Positions 49,233 to 60,800 are shown, counted from the stretch's first letter. The stretch: 64,000 nt of DNA from Oopsacas minuta (GCA_024704765.1 JAKMXF010000332.1:540018-604017); one strand, 5' to 3'. Made by a program: numbers and translations. Notes: generated from the letters alone by a model not told the origin.

Positions 49233-49593
49233 ACTAGCGCGCTTCGCTTGCTCCCGCTACGCGGTTGCGAACACTTCGTGTCCACAATCGGGCCTACAGC
49301 CCACGAGTACATAAACTTATAATCTTAACCGCAGCAAACATGATACTGCTCTTTAAATCTGATCACTTTATGTCCCCAAAAAGTGAACAATATTTATAAA
49401 ATGTTGTTTAGATTATCATATCCGAATCAGCATATTCGATTGCCAGTACAATGTTGTTTCCTTGTCGCTATTTAGTGTAACGTTTGGTTCCGGACTTTAT
49501 GAACTGAACCTATATGTTTTCCATATGGGAGCGAGATAGGCACACAGGCACACAGACAGTCATACACAAACTGAGATTTAATAATATAGACTA
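49233..49593 (+). repeat. GC-hairpin repeat, copy B
   Basis: Starts GCGCGCTTCGCTTGCTCCCG and shares the CGCTACGCGG core with copy A (20304). It is followed by GAACAC-TTC-GTGTCC (49269-49283) and GGGC-CTACA-GCCC (49290-49302) hairpins. The 3' part has ATCCGAATCAGCATATTCG and ends with CACACAGACAGTCATACACA and a TTTAATAATATAGAC tail, matching copy A in order. Copy B is shorter (361 versus about 557 bp). Unrecognised family. Confidence 0.5.
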
Positions 49594-49856
49594 GGCCGTG
49601 GCTAATATTGACTGGTAATTTACTTAGCCTGCATTATCGGACGCTCTTCTATAGTTTAATCAAGACAAACTGTACATTACATGCCGCTGGAATATTAACA
49701 ATACATACTAGTAGATAACATAGATAAAACATGATATAAATACATAGATTGAGTTCGAGTTATTAGAGGATTTTATCAGGTAGCTACCACATCTTGACAA
49801 CTGTCCTTTGTCCTTGGTAGCTGAATTGGAGAGGAGGAGCAGAATTAGAAATGGGA
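49594..49856. other. Spacer before the MULE palindrome
   Basis: Nothing recognised. Homology to the minus-strand MULE arm starts abruptly at about 49857. Confidence 0.4.
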
Positions 49857-51124
49857 CATGGCAGTGCGAGGAGAGGGGAACTTGCAAAGCAAGAATACAC
49901 ACCAAAGGTGCAGAGATAGTGAAGCGCACAAGTGAACATACTCATACACCTGGCGAGTAGGCCGTGAGCTGCTGCGAGACGAAGGTGGGTATCAAGAGGA
50001 AAGCGCGAGAGTCCCAGGATAGCACACACCACAAAGTGGGCGAGAGTTTGCATACAGCATCAGAGGGTACTGCTGCTAAACTACCCAAGCTGGACAGCCT
50101 GAAGCGGACAATACAACACCAAGTGCTAGTGTACTTGCACCGCCAGTACAGCCTACCACTTTAGCAGAGCTAGCTCTACCAGCAGTCTACCAGCAGGCAG
50201 CCAAAGGAGAACAGTTCTTACTCTACGACTCTGGTACAGACAATGTACACAGATTCCTCATCTTCGGGACACAACACAACCTCGGGATGCTGCAGCGAAG
50301 CAAGATCTGGCTAGCTAATGGCACCTCCCCTCTTTGTCAGGTGTATGTGGTGCATGGACTCCGTGGAGGAGATGATCCTATGAAGACCGGTCATCTGTTA
50401 CCGAGCCTGTTCGTGCTATCGCCCAACAAGACGTAGGCTGCCTACCTGAGGATGTGGGAACAGATCTGCCTACTCTGTCCACTTGCCCAGCCTCACAGAT
50501 GCTCCTGGACTTTGAGAAGGGCGCAATTACCAGCTTTGAGCATGTCTGGCCTAACACAGTAGTGAAGTGCTGCTTCTTCCACCTCACACAGAATATCTGG
50601 CGACATGTGCAGTCTGCCTACACACATAACGAAGAGTTGGTTATGCGCATCCGGAAGATGCCAGCCGTTGCTTTTGTCCGACCAGCAGACGTACCCGATC
50701 TGTTGGATCAAGTGACAATGGACCTCCCCCTTACGCCTGAGATAGGCGAACTAGTCGACTACTTTGAGAGGACGTATATCGGCCGCACACTTGCTAGCGG
50801 ATACCATGTAGCGGCGACGTACCCTATTCACCTGTGGAACAACCACATCGGCACACCCCTAGGACTCCCCCGTACAGCCAACGCTGTAAAGGCATGGCAC
50901 CGGCGCTTCAATGCCACTGTCGGCTGCTATCACCCCACCATATGTAAGTTCATCCTCTCCTTCAAGCGTGAGCAGGGCCTAGTGGAGGTGCGGCATACTA
51001 CTACCTTGTTGACAAACCACCAACCAAGCGGAGGCGATCCCACCAGAGTGAAGAAGTGTTGAAGACTCTAGTTCGTGAATATTATTCTCCAGATCGTTCT
51101 AAAATGGAATTCTTGCAGGGTGTA
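49857..51124 (+). pseudogene. MULE transposase, + arm of palindrome (5'-truncated)
   Basis: Homologous to the reverse complement of 53637-54904. It starts in the middle of a FLYWCH-type zinc finger (WQCEERGTCKARIH...HTHTP), with a TAG at 49958-49960, then a decayed stretch. The MULE core is open at 50454-51062: MLLDFEKGAI (catalytic-region Asp), CCFFHLTQNIWRHVQ, DYFERTYIGR, PIHLWNN, TANAVKAWHRRFNA. Both arms share the early stop codons, so the gene was already dead when it was duplicated, or the arms have since been homogenised. The last ~130 bp differ more from the other arm, giving RHTTTLLTNHQPS here against RHANYLVGKSPTK there. This arm lacks the first ~120 bp of the gene. Confidence 0.8.
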
Positions 51125-51249
51125 GCACATCATTTCAGTCTGGGAACGGATTAACATGTTAATCTGAAATATTATCATTAGTCGATGTATTTGAGGCAAG
51201 ATAATATGGAAGATTAATATCCGCTCTCAGGTTGAGATAGTGTCTACAT

Positions 51250-53635
51250 CAGGGGTCGGCAACCTTTTGAGCCTGCGGGCCAGATTGAGTCTTTCAGTGC
51301 ATTGCGCGGGCCAAGCGATCACCATTCTCTGATCTTATTCGAAATTTATCAATTGTCGAATTGGTAATTATAAATAGATATGTTAGAATTGTCTTTAATA
51401 ATGGAAGAAAACTAGAATAAGTGAATTAGTAATGCAATTTTTGATGCTGTCCGTCCTTTGACAGTCTTATTACATCAGGTGATATTGTAGAAGTTGATAA
51501 TCGCATTACATTTTCCAAATGGTCGTCCTTTAATCTCGTTCTTAGCTTGTTTTTGCATATTTCATTCTTGAGAAAAGTTGCTCGCAAACATAAGTACTAC
51601 CAAAAAGTACTGCAATTGTCTTGGCATGCTTCCTCAGTACTGGAAATTTGTCTTTTGTCAAGTACTTCTGATAGAATTCCACAAGAGAAAGATCCCGGTA
51701 CCTTGACTTAAGCTCAACAGAATTTTGAAGCTCGATTAGCTCCAATTGCATCTCTTCTGGGGCCTCAATATAATTGACACCAAATGGACTAGCGAAATAA
51801 CTGAACTCCCTTTGATACTTCTCTACGTCAGCAAACCGGATATCAAATTGTACGCTTAGATCAGATATAAAAGTAGAATAGTAAGTTACATCAATTGGCT
51901 GATTTGCATTAGGACTAGGAAAATGTGCACAATTCTGCTGATTCAATTGAAACTCCCACAATCGCAACTTAGCTTGAAATGCACATACATGTTCATAAAG
52001 GACGTTAACTAACTGGTTCTTTCCCTGTAGTTTCAAATTTAAACTGTTCAAGTGATTGGTAATATCCACAAGAAAAGCAAAATCTGACAACCATTTTGAA
52101 TCACTAAATTCAGGAACTTCCAAACCCTTTTCTCTAACGAATGTCGTCAATTCATTTCTCAGCTGATACACTCTCTCTAGCATAGCACCTCTGCTTAACC
52201 AGCGAACTTCGCAATAATATAATAAATCACCGTATTGAGAATCTATCTCTTCCATCAGTTGTTGAAATTGACGATGATTCAACCCCCTTGAGCGTACAAA
52301 GTTCACATTCTTAACAACCACTCGCATGACTTCTTGCATCCTCAAAGATTTTGCACATAGGGCTTCAAGATGAATTATGCAGTGTGTCCGTACTAAATTT
52401 CGCTCGATTCCAACATTTCTCATCTCTTTTTCAATTAATGAAACTGCTCCGTTCACGGTACCGGTCATTGCTGGGGCACCATCTGTTGTCACTCCACAAA
52501 GATCATCTAATTTTAGACCAAAGTCATCTATAACACTTTTAACTGCATTAAAAATATTTAGGCCAGTTGTAGTATCCCTAAGTGGAACCAAGCTTGCAAA
52601 CTCTTCAGTGATATCAAAGTGCGCATTAATCCCTCTTATAAAAACAGCAACTTGAGCAGTATCCTTGAGATCAGTACTCTCATCCAAAGCAATGGCGAAT
52701 AATTCAAATTGGCGCGTAAGTTCTTTTAATGATAGTTTGACGTCAGCAGATAAATCTTCAATTCTACGTGTGGCAGTTCGGCAGAAAGACTGATGTTAGC
52801 GAACAGGCATTTTTCTCCGGGCAAAGAAAGTCAACCGCAGTTAGAAGACATTCTTTCACAAATTCTCCATCAGTAAACGGCTTCATTTTTCTGCCAATGA
52901 TTTCACAGATAGCGAAACTTGCACAAGTACTGTTTGCGGATTCGGTATCTTGCTTTGTGAAAATATCTTGTTATTTACACAGGGATCCTCGTAGAGAATT
53001 AATCTTTACTTTTCGCTCTTCTCCAATAATTGAATCAAATTTCTTCGAGTGCTTTGTTGTGTAATGTCACTTTAGATTACACTCTTTTACAACAACCACA
53101 GTTGCATTACATAGCAAACATAAAGGCTTATCTCCAAACATAATAAAAAGTATTGTTCAGTCCAACTTTCCGTGAATGTTCGATTTTCCCGATCTACTTT
53201 TCTTCTCTTATTTGATACCATACGTAAATAAATCTGAGCAACAAAATCACTCAAAAAATGCTACATTTAAAGATAAGTGAAGTTAATGAAAAATTGAAAA
53301 AATACTTACTAAAATGCTTTTGAAATCAAGGACTATTTACTAAGAATGATAAGTGAACAAAGAGCAGCCTTGAAAAGACGTAATAATCATATTTATTCAA
53401 TTATATTATTGACAGGTTGTAACTTGTAAGGTGCTAAAGAAATTCATTGCGCATGCACAATCACCACTATTCATTGAACGATGTATTGAACGATGTATTG
53501 AACCGTGCATTCACCAGCAAGGATTATCTTAGAAAAATAATATTCTAAAATTTTTGCTTCCAATTGATGAACAAATTGGAATTTACAATATAAATGCTAA
53601 GGAGAACGCCGCGGGCCGGAGGTTGCCGACCGCTG
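51250..53635. mobile_element. hAT element inserted in the palindrome centre
   Basis: Left tip CAGGGGTCGGCAACC at 51250; the right tip, read as reverse complement, is CAGCGGTCGGCAACC, ending at 53635. The 8-bp target duplication gtctacat (51242-51249) / gtctacac (53636-53643) has one mismatch. Length is 2386 bp. The target lies at the inner edge of the minus-strand MULE arm. Confidence 0.92.
51426..53221 (-). pseudogene. hAT transposase, GTF2IRD2-like (nearly intact core)
   Basis: The minus-strand gene starts near 53221 (MVSNKRRKV...), where the zinc-finger part is frameshifted. The core is continuous from RRIEDLSADVKLSL through FAIALDESTDLKDTAQ (catalytic Asp), GVTTDGAPAMTG, RTHCIIHLEALCAK, EVRWLSRGAML and FAFLVDITNHLN to STYVCEQLFSRMKYAK at 51556. 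The 381-residue open frame is then ended by a one-base frameshift; in the next frame NKLRTRLKDDHLENVMRL completes the usual C-terminus, stopping at 51426. This arrangement is that of the hAT transposase domain domesticated in GTF2IRD2. Only the N-terminal frameshifts and the late one prevent expression, so it is younger than the other hAT relics here. Confidence 0.85.
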
Positions 53636-53636
53636 G

Positions 53637-55025
53637 TCTACACCCTGCAAGAACTCCATCTTAGTACGATTTGGTGAATAATATTCTCCAACTAGAGTCT
53701 TCAACGAGTCCTCACTCTGGTGAGACTTCCTCCGCTTGGTTGGTGACTTGCCAACAAGGTAGTTAGCATGCCGCACCTCCACTAGGCCCTGCTCACGCTT
53801 GAAGGAGAGGATGAACTTACATATGGTGGGGTGATAGCAGCCGACAGTGGCATTGAAGCGCCGGTGCCATGCCTTTACAGCGTTGGCTGTACGGGGGAGT
53901 CCTAGGGGTGTGCCGATGTGGTTGTTCCACAGGTGAATAGGGTACGTCGCCGCTACATGGTATCCGCTAGCAAGTGTGCGGCCGATATACGTCCTCTCAA
54001 AGTAGTCGACTAGTTCGCCTATCTCAGGCGTAAGGGGGAGGTCCATTGTCACTTGATCCAACAGATCGGGTACGTCTGCTGGTCGGACAAAAGCAACGGC
54101 TGGCATCTTCCGGATGCGCATAACCAACTCTTCGTTATGTGTGTAGGCAGACTGCACATGTCGCCAGATATTCTGTGTGAGGTGGAAGAAGCAGCACTTC
54201 ACTACTGTGTTAGGCCAGACATGCTCAAAGCTGGTAATTGCGCCCTTCTCAAAGTCCAGGAGCATCTGTGAGGCTGGGCAAGTGGACAGAGTAGGCAGAT
54301 CTGTTCCCACATCCTCAGGTAGGCAGCCTACGTCTTGTTGGGCGATAGCACGAACAGGCTCGGTAACAGATGACCGGTCTTCATAGGATCATCTCCTCCA
54401 CGGAGTCCATGCACCACATACACCTGACAAAGAGGGGAGGTGCCATTAGCTAGCCAGATCTTGCTTCGCTGCAGCATCCCGAGGTTGTGTTGTGTCCCGA
54501 AGATGAGGAATCTGTGTACATTGTCTGTACCAGAGTCGTAGAGTAAGAACTGTTCTCCTTTGGCTGCCTGCTGGTAGACTGCTGGTAGAGCTAGCTCTGC
54601 TAAAGTGGTAGGCTGTACTGGCGGTGCAAGTACACTAGCACTTGGTGTTGTATTGTCCGCTTCAGGCTGTCCAGCTTGGGTAGTTTAGCAGCAGTACCCT
54701 CTGATGCTGTATGCAAACTCTCGCCCACTTTGTGGTGTGTGCTATCCTGGGACTCTCGCGCTTTCCTCTTGATACCCACCTTCGTCTCGCAGCAGCTCAC
54801 GGCCTACTCGCCAGGTGTATGAGTATGTTCACTTGTGCGCTTCACTATCTCTGCACCTTTGGTGTGTATTCTTGCTTTGCAAGTTCCCCTCTCCTCGCAC
54901 TGCCAATGCACCATATCTCCAATCCTCCTCTGTACTGTAAACATATAGCCTCCCTCCATGATCTTCTTGCCTCCTCTGATTGTGCTGATCAACTTGAATG
55001 GTTAATCAGAAGGAGGCTCTGCCAT
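53637..55025 (-). pseudogene. MULE transposase, - arm of palindrome
   Basis: The longer arm, reading from 55025. MAEPPSD, a stop, then a FLYWCH zinc finger (TIRGGKKIMEGGYMF, HWQCEERGTCKARIHTKG, HTHTP), a stop, SLKRTIQ, and the MULE core open at 53597-54310: MLLDFEKGAI, CCFFHLTQNIW, DYFERTYIGR, HLWNNH. The C-terminus KSPTKRRKSHQSED...YYSPNRTKMEFLQG is closer to the expected family ending than in the + arm. From 53770 to 54904 it appears identical to the + arm wherever I compared them; the inner ~130 bp is only around 85-90% alike by eye. The coding frame is broken at least twice before the core. Confidence 0.8.
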
Positions 55026-55520
55026 TAGAGAAATATAATTGAAATAATACAATAAAAATATATGTATGATTATTTTGAGGAAAACTGATCTGAACAATTG
55101 AAGTAAGCAAGCCTATTTATTGAATTTTGGAGCTTGTTGACTTCATTAAACAGCTGTACGATGTTTATAGAGTCTAGAATTTGATGCTGATTTCTTGAGC
55201 TTTACGTTCCAATTCGTGTATAAACATTGTCAGTTGTTTCGAATTATTTGATTGACTTAACTTCTGAAAATATACTCAATGAATTTAGGCTCAATACTTT
55301 GAACGACTTTACAATAATCCAAACTATAACTGGGATTCTACAAGGGTAGATTTTATACTATTTACGGGGAATAATTTAATTAAAAATAATAATTACAATT
55401 GGCCAATCAAATACGTAGCGAGATGTCGGTATCCGGTAAAGGAAGATACCCGTTATATTTAGTATTTTATTGATATGTAAATGTGTTATTTATATTCTCC
55501 TCAATTTGATGATGAACATA
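55026..55520. other. Spacer, nothing recognised
   Basis: AT-rich sequence between the MULE arm and the Tc1 element. Confidence 0.4.
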
Positions 55521-56864
55521 CAGTCTGTTACATATTATTTAGAATGGAGATGTTTTGTTACAAAACCTCAGTACTTTGTCTTACTTCACTCAGGCTACTT
55601 GTGTTTCACTGTCTATAATGACTTAATGATATATTTTGCTAAAATTCCCTCAACCAAGTCATTATCTTAGTTTTCCGGAAATTTGACTCTTTAATATTAA
55701 TTATGACGTCATTTAAATATTCATTTTGACCTCCATTACTATTATTTACCTTAATTATTTCCCTACTTGACAATTAACTCTGAAAATGACTCACTACGGG
55801 AAGAGGAAAATTGTGAAGACACTTCTAGAATCCGGGAAGCTTTTGCCCAAGGAAATCTCTGTTAATTATGGAATTTCCTCAGCTACAGTTTACAATGTTA
55901 AACGCCGATTAGATGAAGGTGTACCACTATCTCACCAAAAGGGCGCAGGGAGACCTAATAACTTGCGATCTTCCATCAAATTGTCTATTCTTCACCGGGT
56001 ACGATGTAAACCATACCTCTCTTTGCGAGCATTAGCAAGTCGTACAGGTAATCAAGCTTCCTATCAGACTGTCCGGAGAGTGTTGAAGGACAAATCTTAC
56101 AACAAACCTTACCCTGTTCAGATCCCTATGCTGAGTGAAAAAAATCGCATGTACAGGATAGAATGGGCAAAAAAGTACGAATACTCGAAGAAACAATGGG
56201 CCCAAACAATATTTCTTGACGAGATGTCAATCTGGCTCTCAAGGGGGAGATTAAGGATGTGGACAAACTCCAACAAAAAAAGGATCGCCCCACAACGAAG
56301 CATGTCCCAAAGATACACGTGTGTGCTGCATTCTCATCTATGGGTACATTCCCATTGTGCGTTTTCACTAACAATATGAACAGTGGAATGTTTTTAGATA
56401 TAATGGAAGGATATTTGATAACTCAGGCACAGGCATATCATGAAAGTAACTGGCGATTGGTGATGGATAATGATCCAAAACCCACCTCGCAAAAGGTCCG
56501 CACCTGGTTGGCATAAAATGTACCAAATCAGATTCCATGGCCTTCGCAAAGTCCAGATCTTAACCCCATTGAATATTTATTCGCATGGGTGAAGCGAGAG
56601 ATACTTAAGCTAGGCCCAAGGACAATTCCAGAACTGAAACTCAATTTAGAACTGGTCTGGAATCGTATTCAACCAGATTTTCTTAAAGCTTACTGGGAAT
56701 CAATGCCCAGTAGATGCCAACTAGTAGTAGAGGGCAACGGGTATCCTATTAATTATTAAGATCCATTACTTCACTCTCAATTTGGGGTATATATGGCAAT
56801 GTATACTGTAACTCTAATAATTTTCGGTTTAAGTAACAATTCTAAATAAATATGTAACAGACGG
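55521..56864. mobile_element. Tc1 element, DD34E, broken
   Basis: The termini begin CAGTCTGTTACATATTATT (left) and CCGTCTGTTACATATTTATT (right, reverse complement). TA flanks lie at 55519-55520 and 56865-56866. Length is 1344 bp. Confidence 0.88.
55786..56759 (+). pseudogene. Tc1 DD34E transposase with two breaks
   Basis: Starts MTHYGKRKIVKTLLESGK, a helix-turn-helix like that of the transposase at 37612-38592. It has a GRPN linker and the first catalytic Asp in FLDEMSIWLS. A frameshift near 56290 moves into KHVPKIHVCAAFSSMG, with the second Asp in LVMDNDPKPTS (the usual His of PKHTS is Pro) and the final Glu in SPDLNPIEYLF, 34 residues later. A single in-frame TAA at 56514-56516 lies between Asp and Glu. 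With only one frameshift and one nonsense codon this copy is recently inactivated. The reading ends at 56759. Confidence 0.9.
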
Positions 56865-58059
56865 TACTTGCTGGACCGGCCCCTCATATATCGAAACACC
56901 CATGTGTCTATTGTGAAGGAACTACTAAAATATGGGAAAATGATGCCAGTTCCCGAACTTAAGAAAGTATATCTGGGAATTTTTATACTTTGAATAGTGA
57001 GAGTGGTAAAAAGTCTGAACTAACATATTTCTTTAATTGCAAGAATATACTTTTGATTAGTTATGATAATGATGTTGATGACTCAACAATGTTGATTCTA
57101 GTTTGTCCACCCCCAGCACTACACCTGAAACTAGGAATTGTAGATACAATGATATCGGAAAAGTTAATTCGATCCCCTGATTTGGAAAATGGTTTACGTT
57201 AGAAGCTCAACATTATCAGGGAAAATCATCGCGGTGAAAGTATGTTATTTCAAATTGAGATTTATCCATTTTAGATATCTCCAAAACAACCACAGGATAA
57301 CCTCCTGCATTACTTAATCTTTTTTCTTTGAAATGAATTCTCTAAGATTTTGAACGATTTAACGGCGATGAGAGTTAATTTACTCCCAGGACTGTTACCT
57401 TTTTGGTATTGTCGTATGATTTCAAAATGTACATGATAGTTGCTTCGGTAATGAATTGAAGGTGTAGTGCATAATATTTTCCGGAGTTCTCGCGGAAGTA
57501 TTGATAGACTTGTTGAGGACTTTAGATTCAGTATCATTCCCGAAATTCACATAATCCTGAGACATGTACCAGAATCTATCCGATTCTCAGGCAACATTTC
57601 GGACTGTATTGTGAACAAGCAGTCGAGAGCTGACACTCTAGTTTTGATATATATTTTGCTAAATATCGTATTAAAGATCAAAACAGTAAGCTCTATGGGG
57701 ATAATCTTTTAGATCTATCAATGAATAAATTCTTCTCATTTCTGAATTTATTGCTACTATAATTTATATTTTCATTATTTCTTTAGTTTCTAGATACAAG
57801 ACTCTTGTTTATTCTCCAAGAGTTGTATAAATTGAAGTTGTATTTGATTACTGTTAAACGAAATTTAAAGGTTAATAGCTATTACCGAATGGCAGACATT
57901 TCGTCGCCGGTCATTTAGTCGAGATATTAATCGATAAGTATATTCTGGAAGTATTTAATAATAAAACGGTCACACATTTTCATTTATGCTGTATTATATG
58001 AGAGAGATAAATAAGTGTATTATATTATATAGAAGAGATACGTGGATTATATGTGTAGT
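56865..58059. other. Spacer with one decayed frame pair
   Basis: Apart from the fragment listed at 56990-57712, no gene or repeat was recognised. Confidence 0.4.
56990..57712 (+). pseudogene. C-terminal fragment of an unnamed transposon protein
   Basis: Two + strand frames. The first (56990-57202) has CPPPALHLKLGIVDTM; the second (57467-57712) has IPEIHIILRHVPESIRFSG. Both blocks resemble, in this order, the C-terminal half of an unnamed repeated invertebrate protein family (P-x-LHLKLGIVN ... PKxHIxxxHVPxxI). The fragment may belong with the Cys-pair N-terminus at 48546, separated by the MULE palindrome and Tc1 insertions. This is inference; no catalytic residue is assigned. Confidence 0.35.
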
Positions 58060-59465
58060 TTAAAATTGAAAGTCGTGTGCTATCCCTCCTAAATAGGAGA
58101 GAGTTTCTCTATTGTCATAATTTGCGACAAGACTTAATATTCTGTCATTTCTCGTCACACTAAGCTTTGAGGTTTGGTGGGTTTCTCCTATATCCCACTT
58201 GACTAATATAGCTTCTTGTAGTGATTGTTCTCTTTTTTGTAAGGGCATTAATAGCTTCAAAAAGCCTGGATGAGGACAGTTAATTCCTGATGTGAAAGCA
58301 TTATGCCATCCTTCTATTACGTTGTTGATTCTCGCTAATTCAGAGGAGACTCAATGATGCATATTCCATATCCTTATTGGAAAAGGTGGTACTCTTCTGC
58401 TGTGATCAGGAAGTCTTTGACCAAGGTTATTAACCTCGAAATATTGAGCGATGTCTATTGCTGAGTCTGGAAAATCTCCCATCAGTATCAAAAAACAATT
58501 GATTACAACATTTTCTGGTACGAACGCCAGGCTTGATAGCACTTTCATCCTGATTGAGAATTCTTCATCTTCAAGGTATCTCCTTACTAGTCCTTTTGGC
58601 TGGATTTGACGGTAAGTATTTTGCGCTAAGTGAAAAAAGCAACCAGATATTGTAGAATGAAGTTATCTTCTATTCCATTGAGTGCAGCTTTTTCAAAATC
58701 GACCATTATATGAGATGGATTCAGGGCTGGTTCGATGTCAATCAAAGATCTAAAGAGTTTCGTGTATGTTGTTTCCCCTATATTTGTTAAAGTCCATATA
58801 AACAGGGTATTATATAACCATCTTTTTCGCAGTGAATGGTGTAGAGTTGAAGGAATTGACTTGGCACAACACTAAATGTGCCATCTGCGAACCAATTGCT
58901 CGAATCACGCAAAAGAGAAAATATTTGACGAGTACCAAAGACTAAGATTCTGTTAGTATTGCCAATTCCAGAATCAAATAATAGAAATGATTATCCTTTC
59001 AATGTTATTCTGTATACATCAGGGATGGTTAAATCTTCAGCAGACGTGAGATACTAAAATCTTCTTTACCAGATTTTTGAAGACGGATTGTCCGTTTTAG
59101 CGAATCAAATTTAACTATAGTAGAAATTGCTGAATCAGTCGTTGTTTCAATCCCACTTGCCAATATTAATCTTGTACTCTCTTCAGAATTCTTCGCTCGA
59201 GCCTTCATATTAGTGATGCCTTTAATCATTTCAATTCTGGGAGGATTTGGCCCATGCGTATGAAACGAATGTACATCTTCAACGCTTGTAGGTTTGACTA
59301 CATTCGCATAATTTATAGATATGCGTGCTTTACAAGGTTGCACGATTTTCGCAAACCCAATGTGATAATTTCGGGGAGCATTTATTAAGAGTGTAGATAA
59401 ATCCTTCAATACAAGCCTTCTCCTTATTTTTATTCGTCTTGAGTAATTAAATTTTGAATGGTGTA
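58060..59465 (-). pseudogene. Second MULE transposase family (broken)
   Basis: Read on the minus strand: a FLYWCH-type remnant (CKARISI, HTHGPNPPRIEMIK, MKARAKNSEESTR) and SLKRTIRLQ at 59029-59460. Then the MULE core in changing frames: WFADGTFSVVPSQFLQLYTIH near 58860 (first Asp), PALNPSHIMVDFEKAAL near 58710 (second Asp). Then a C-terminal part with FPIRIWNMHH and, after an in-frame stop, EGWHNAFTSGINCPHPG (58060-58350). The family differs clearly from the MULE pair at 49857-55025. A mariner element abuts or interrupts its 5' end at about 59466. Confidence 0.7.
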
Positions 59466-60800
59466 CTAGGGCGTTCAATATCTTGCGGGTGATATCATAG
59501 AATATGATACAAACACTATATACACTAATTCATTATATTATTTATTCAAAGTAATCCCTCCTGCAGATACACAAAGTTTTAACCTTTCCACCCACTTGTA
59601 AAACCCCTTTTTGTACTCTTCTTCGGATGGATTTGAAGTACTGGTACAGGCCCGTTCCGAGTGCTTGTAATGTGTTAAAATCTTTGCCTTGAAGGTAGAT
59701 TTTAACCTTGGGGAATAGCCAAAAATCACACGGAGCTAGGTCTGGTGAGTATGGTGGATGGGGAAGTAATTCTAACCCTTCTACATCCAAGAAATTTTTG
59801 GTAAGCTTAGCTGTATGGGAACTGGCGTTATCAATTAAAATCGTCATTCCTCGAGTTCCGGTTCTCGGGCGATACTTTTCAATGTTTTTTATCAAATTGA
59901 AAGCACTTGCTCTGTTAAGAAAGTAGCAGTAACAGCCTTGCCACTCTCACAAGGTAATTGCAAGACAATTCCATGACTACTGAAGAAGATGGTATACATA
60001 ATCTTAACTTTCTGAAGCTTTCTGAAGTCTGGCCTAGGAATTTTCGCTGGTTGTTCGTCGCCCCTCACCCATGATCGCTTCTTATACTTGCTATATGGTG
60101 TTGAATAGTACACCACGTCTCGTCGCCAGTAATAATCTCTGGTGGGCGTCTAGAATCGCAGTCCTCATAAGTTTGCAAGAGTTTCTTGGCAATATTCAGT
60201 CGTGCCAACCTTTGATTCTCACTGAGCTTATGCGGGACCCATTTCCCACAAATCGATCGGTAGCCAAGCTCAGTCGTCAGAATTGTATGAATAGCTCCCG
60301 ATGAAATCTCTATACTTTGTTCTAACTGATTGACAGTAATGCACTTGTCTTCCAGACTATACTTTCAATGAGTGCGATATTCTCTGAAGTGGTGGCGGAT
60401 ACCGGTCTTCCAGATCGAGGCAAATCTGTGACATCAGCATCAGCAGATCTAAAACGGGCATCCCATCGCTTTACAGTAGATCTGGAATGGCAATCCACGC
60501 ACAATATCTCCTGTAACTCGCTGAAGATCTGTACGGGCTGGATCTTGAGTATTGTGCGAAACTCTATGTAAGCTCGCCATTTGAGGTTAAAATTATCATC
60601 CTTTGAAGCCATAAATTCAACAGTGGGTATAAATTGACTACACGTAGCTATCTCAAAAATTCATAATTTGTATTGAATACGCTTGAAACTTTCAGTATAC
60701 GGAGTTTAACTATATGGGCTTAAAATATATGAATTTAAATATATTACTTGACTAATTCCTAAGATGTATCATGACCCGTAAGACTTATTGAACGCCCTGA
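59466..60800. mobile_element. Mariner element (DD34D), decayed
   Basis: Inverted ends share AGGGCGTTCAATA, then TCTTGCGGGT (left) or GTCTTACGGGTCATGATAC (right, reverse complement). TA flanks are possible at 59464-59465 and 60801-60802. The exact tips are uncertain by 1-3 bp. Confidence 0.75.
59542..60612 (-). pseudogene. Mariner DD34D transposase (frameshifted)
   Basis: Starts MASKDDNFNLKWRAYIEF at 60612 with the HTH_48-type DNA-binding region, including a RSTVKRWDARFRSAD segment and SGRPVSATT. The middle (60116-60320) is frameshifted but retains TAILDAHQRLLLATR- and GDET-like sequence in adjacent frames. KKRSWVRGDEQP, and TIFFSSHGIV follow, then the open frame 59542-59895 with the second Asp in ILIDNASSHTA and the last in YSPDLAPCDFWLF, 34 residues apart. 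That is mariner DD34D, distinct from the Tc1 types in this window. At least three frame changes; inactive. Confidence 0.8.

Noticed and set aside
52768-53064. 98-residue + strand frame
   Set aside because: Antisense shadow of the decayed N-terminal region of the hAT transposase on the minus strand.
54053-54386. 72- and 69-residue + strand frames identical to minus-strand frames near 50378-50711
   Set aside because: Shadows of the two MULE arms; the identity merely reflects the palindrome.
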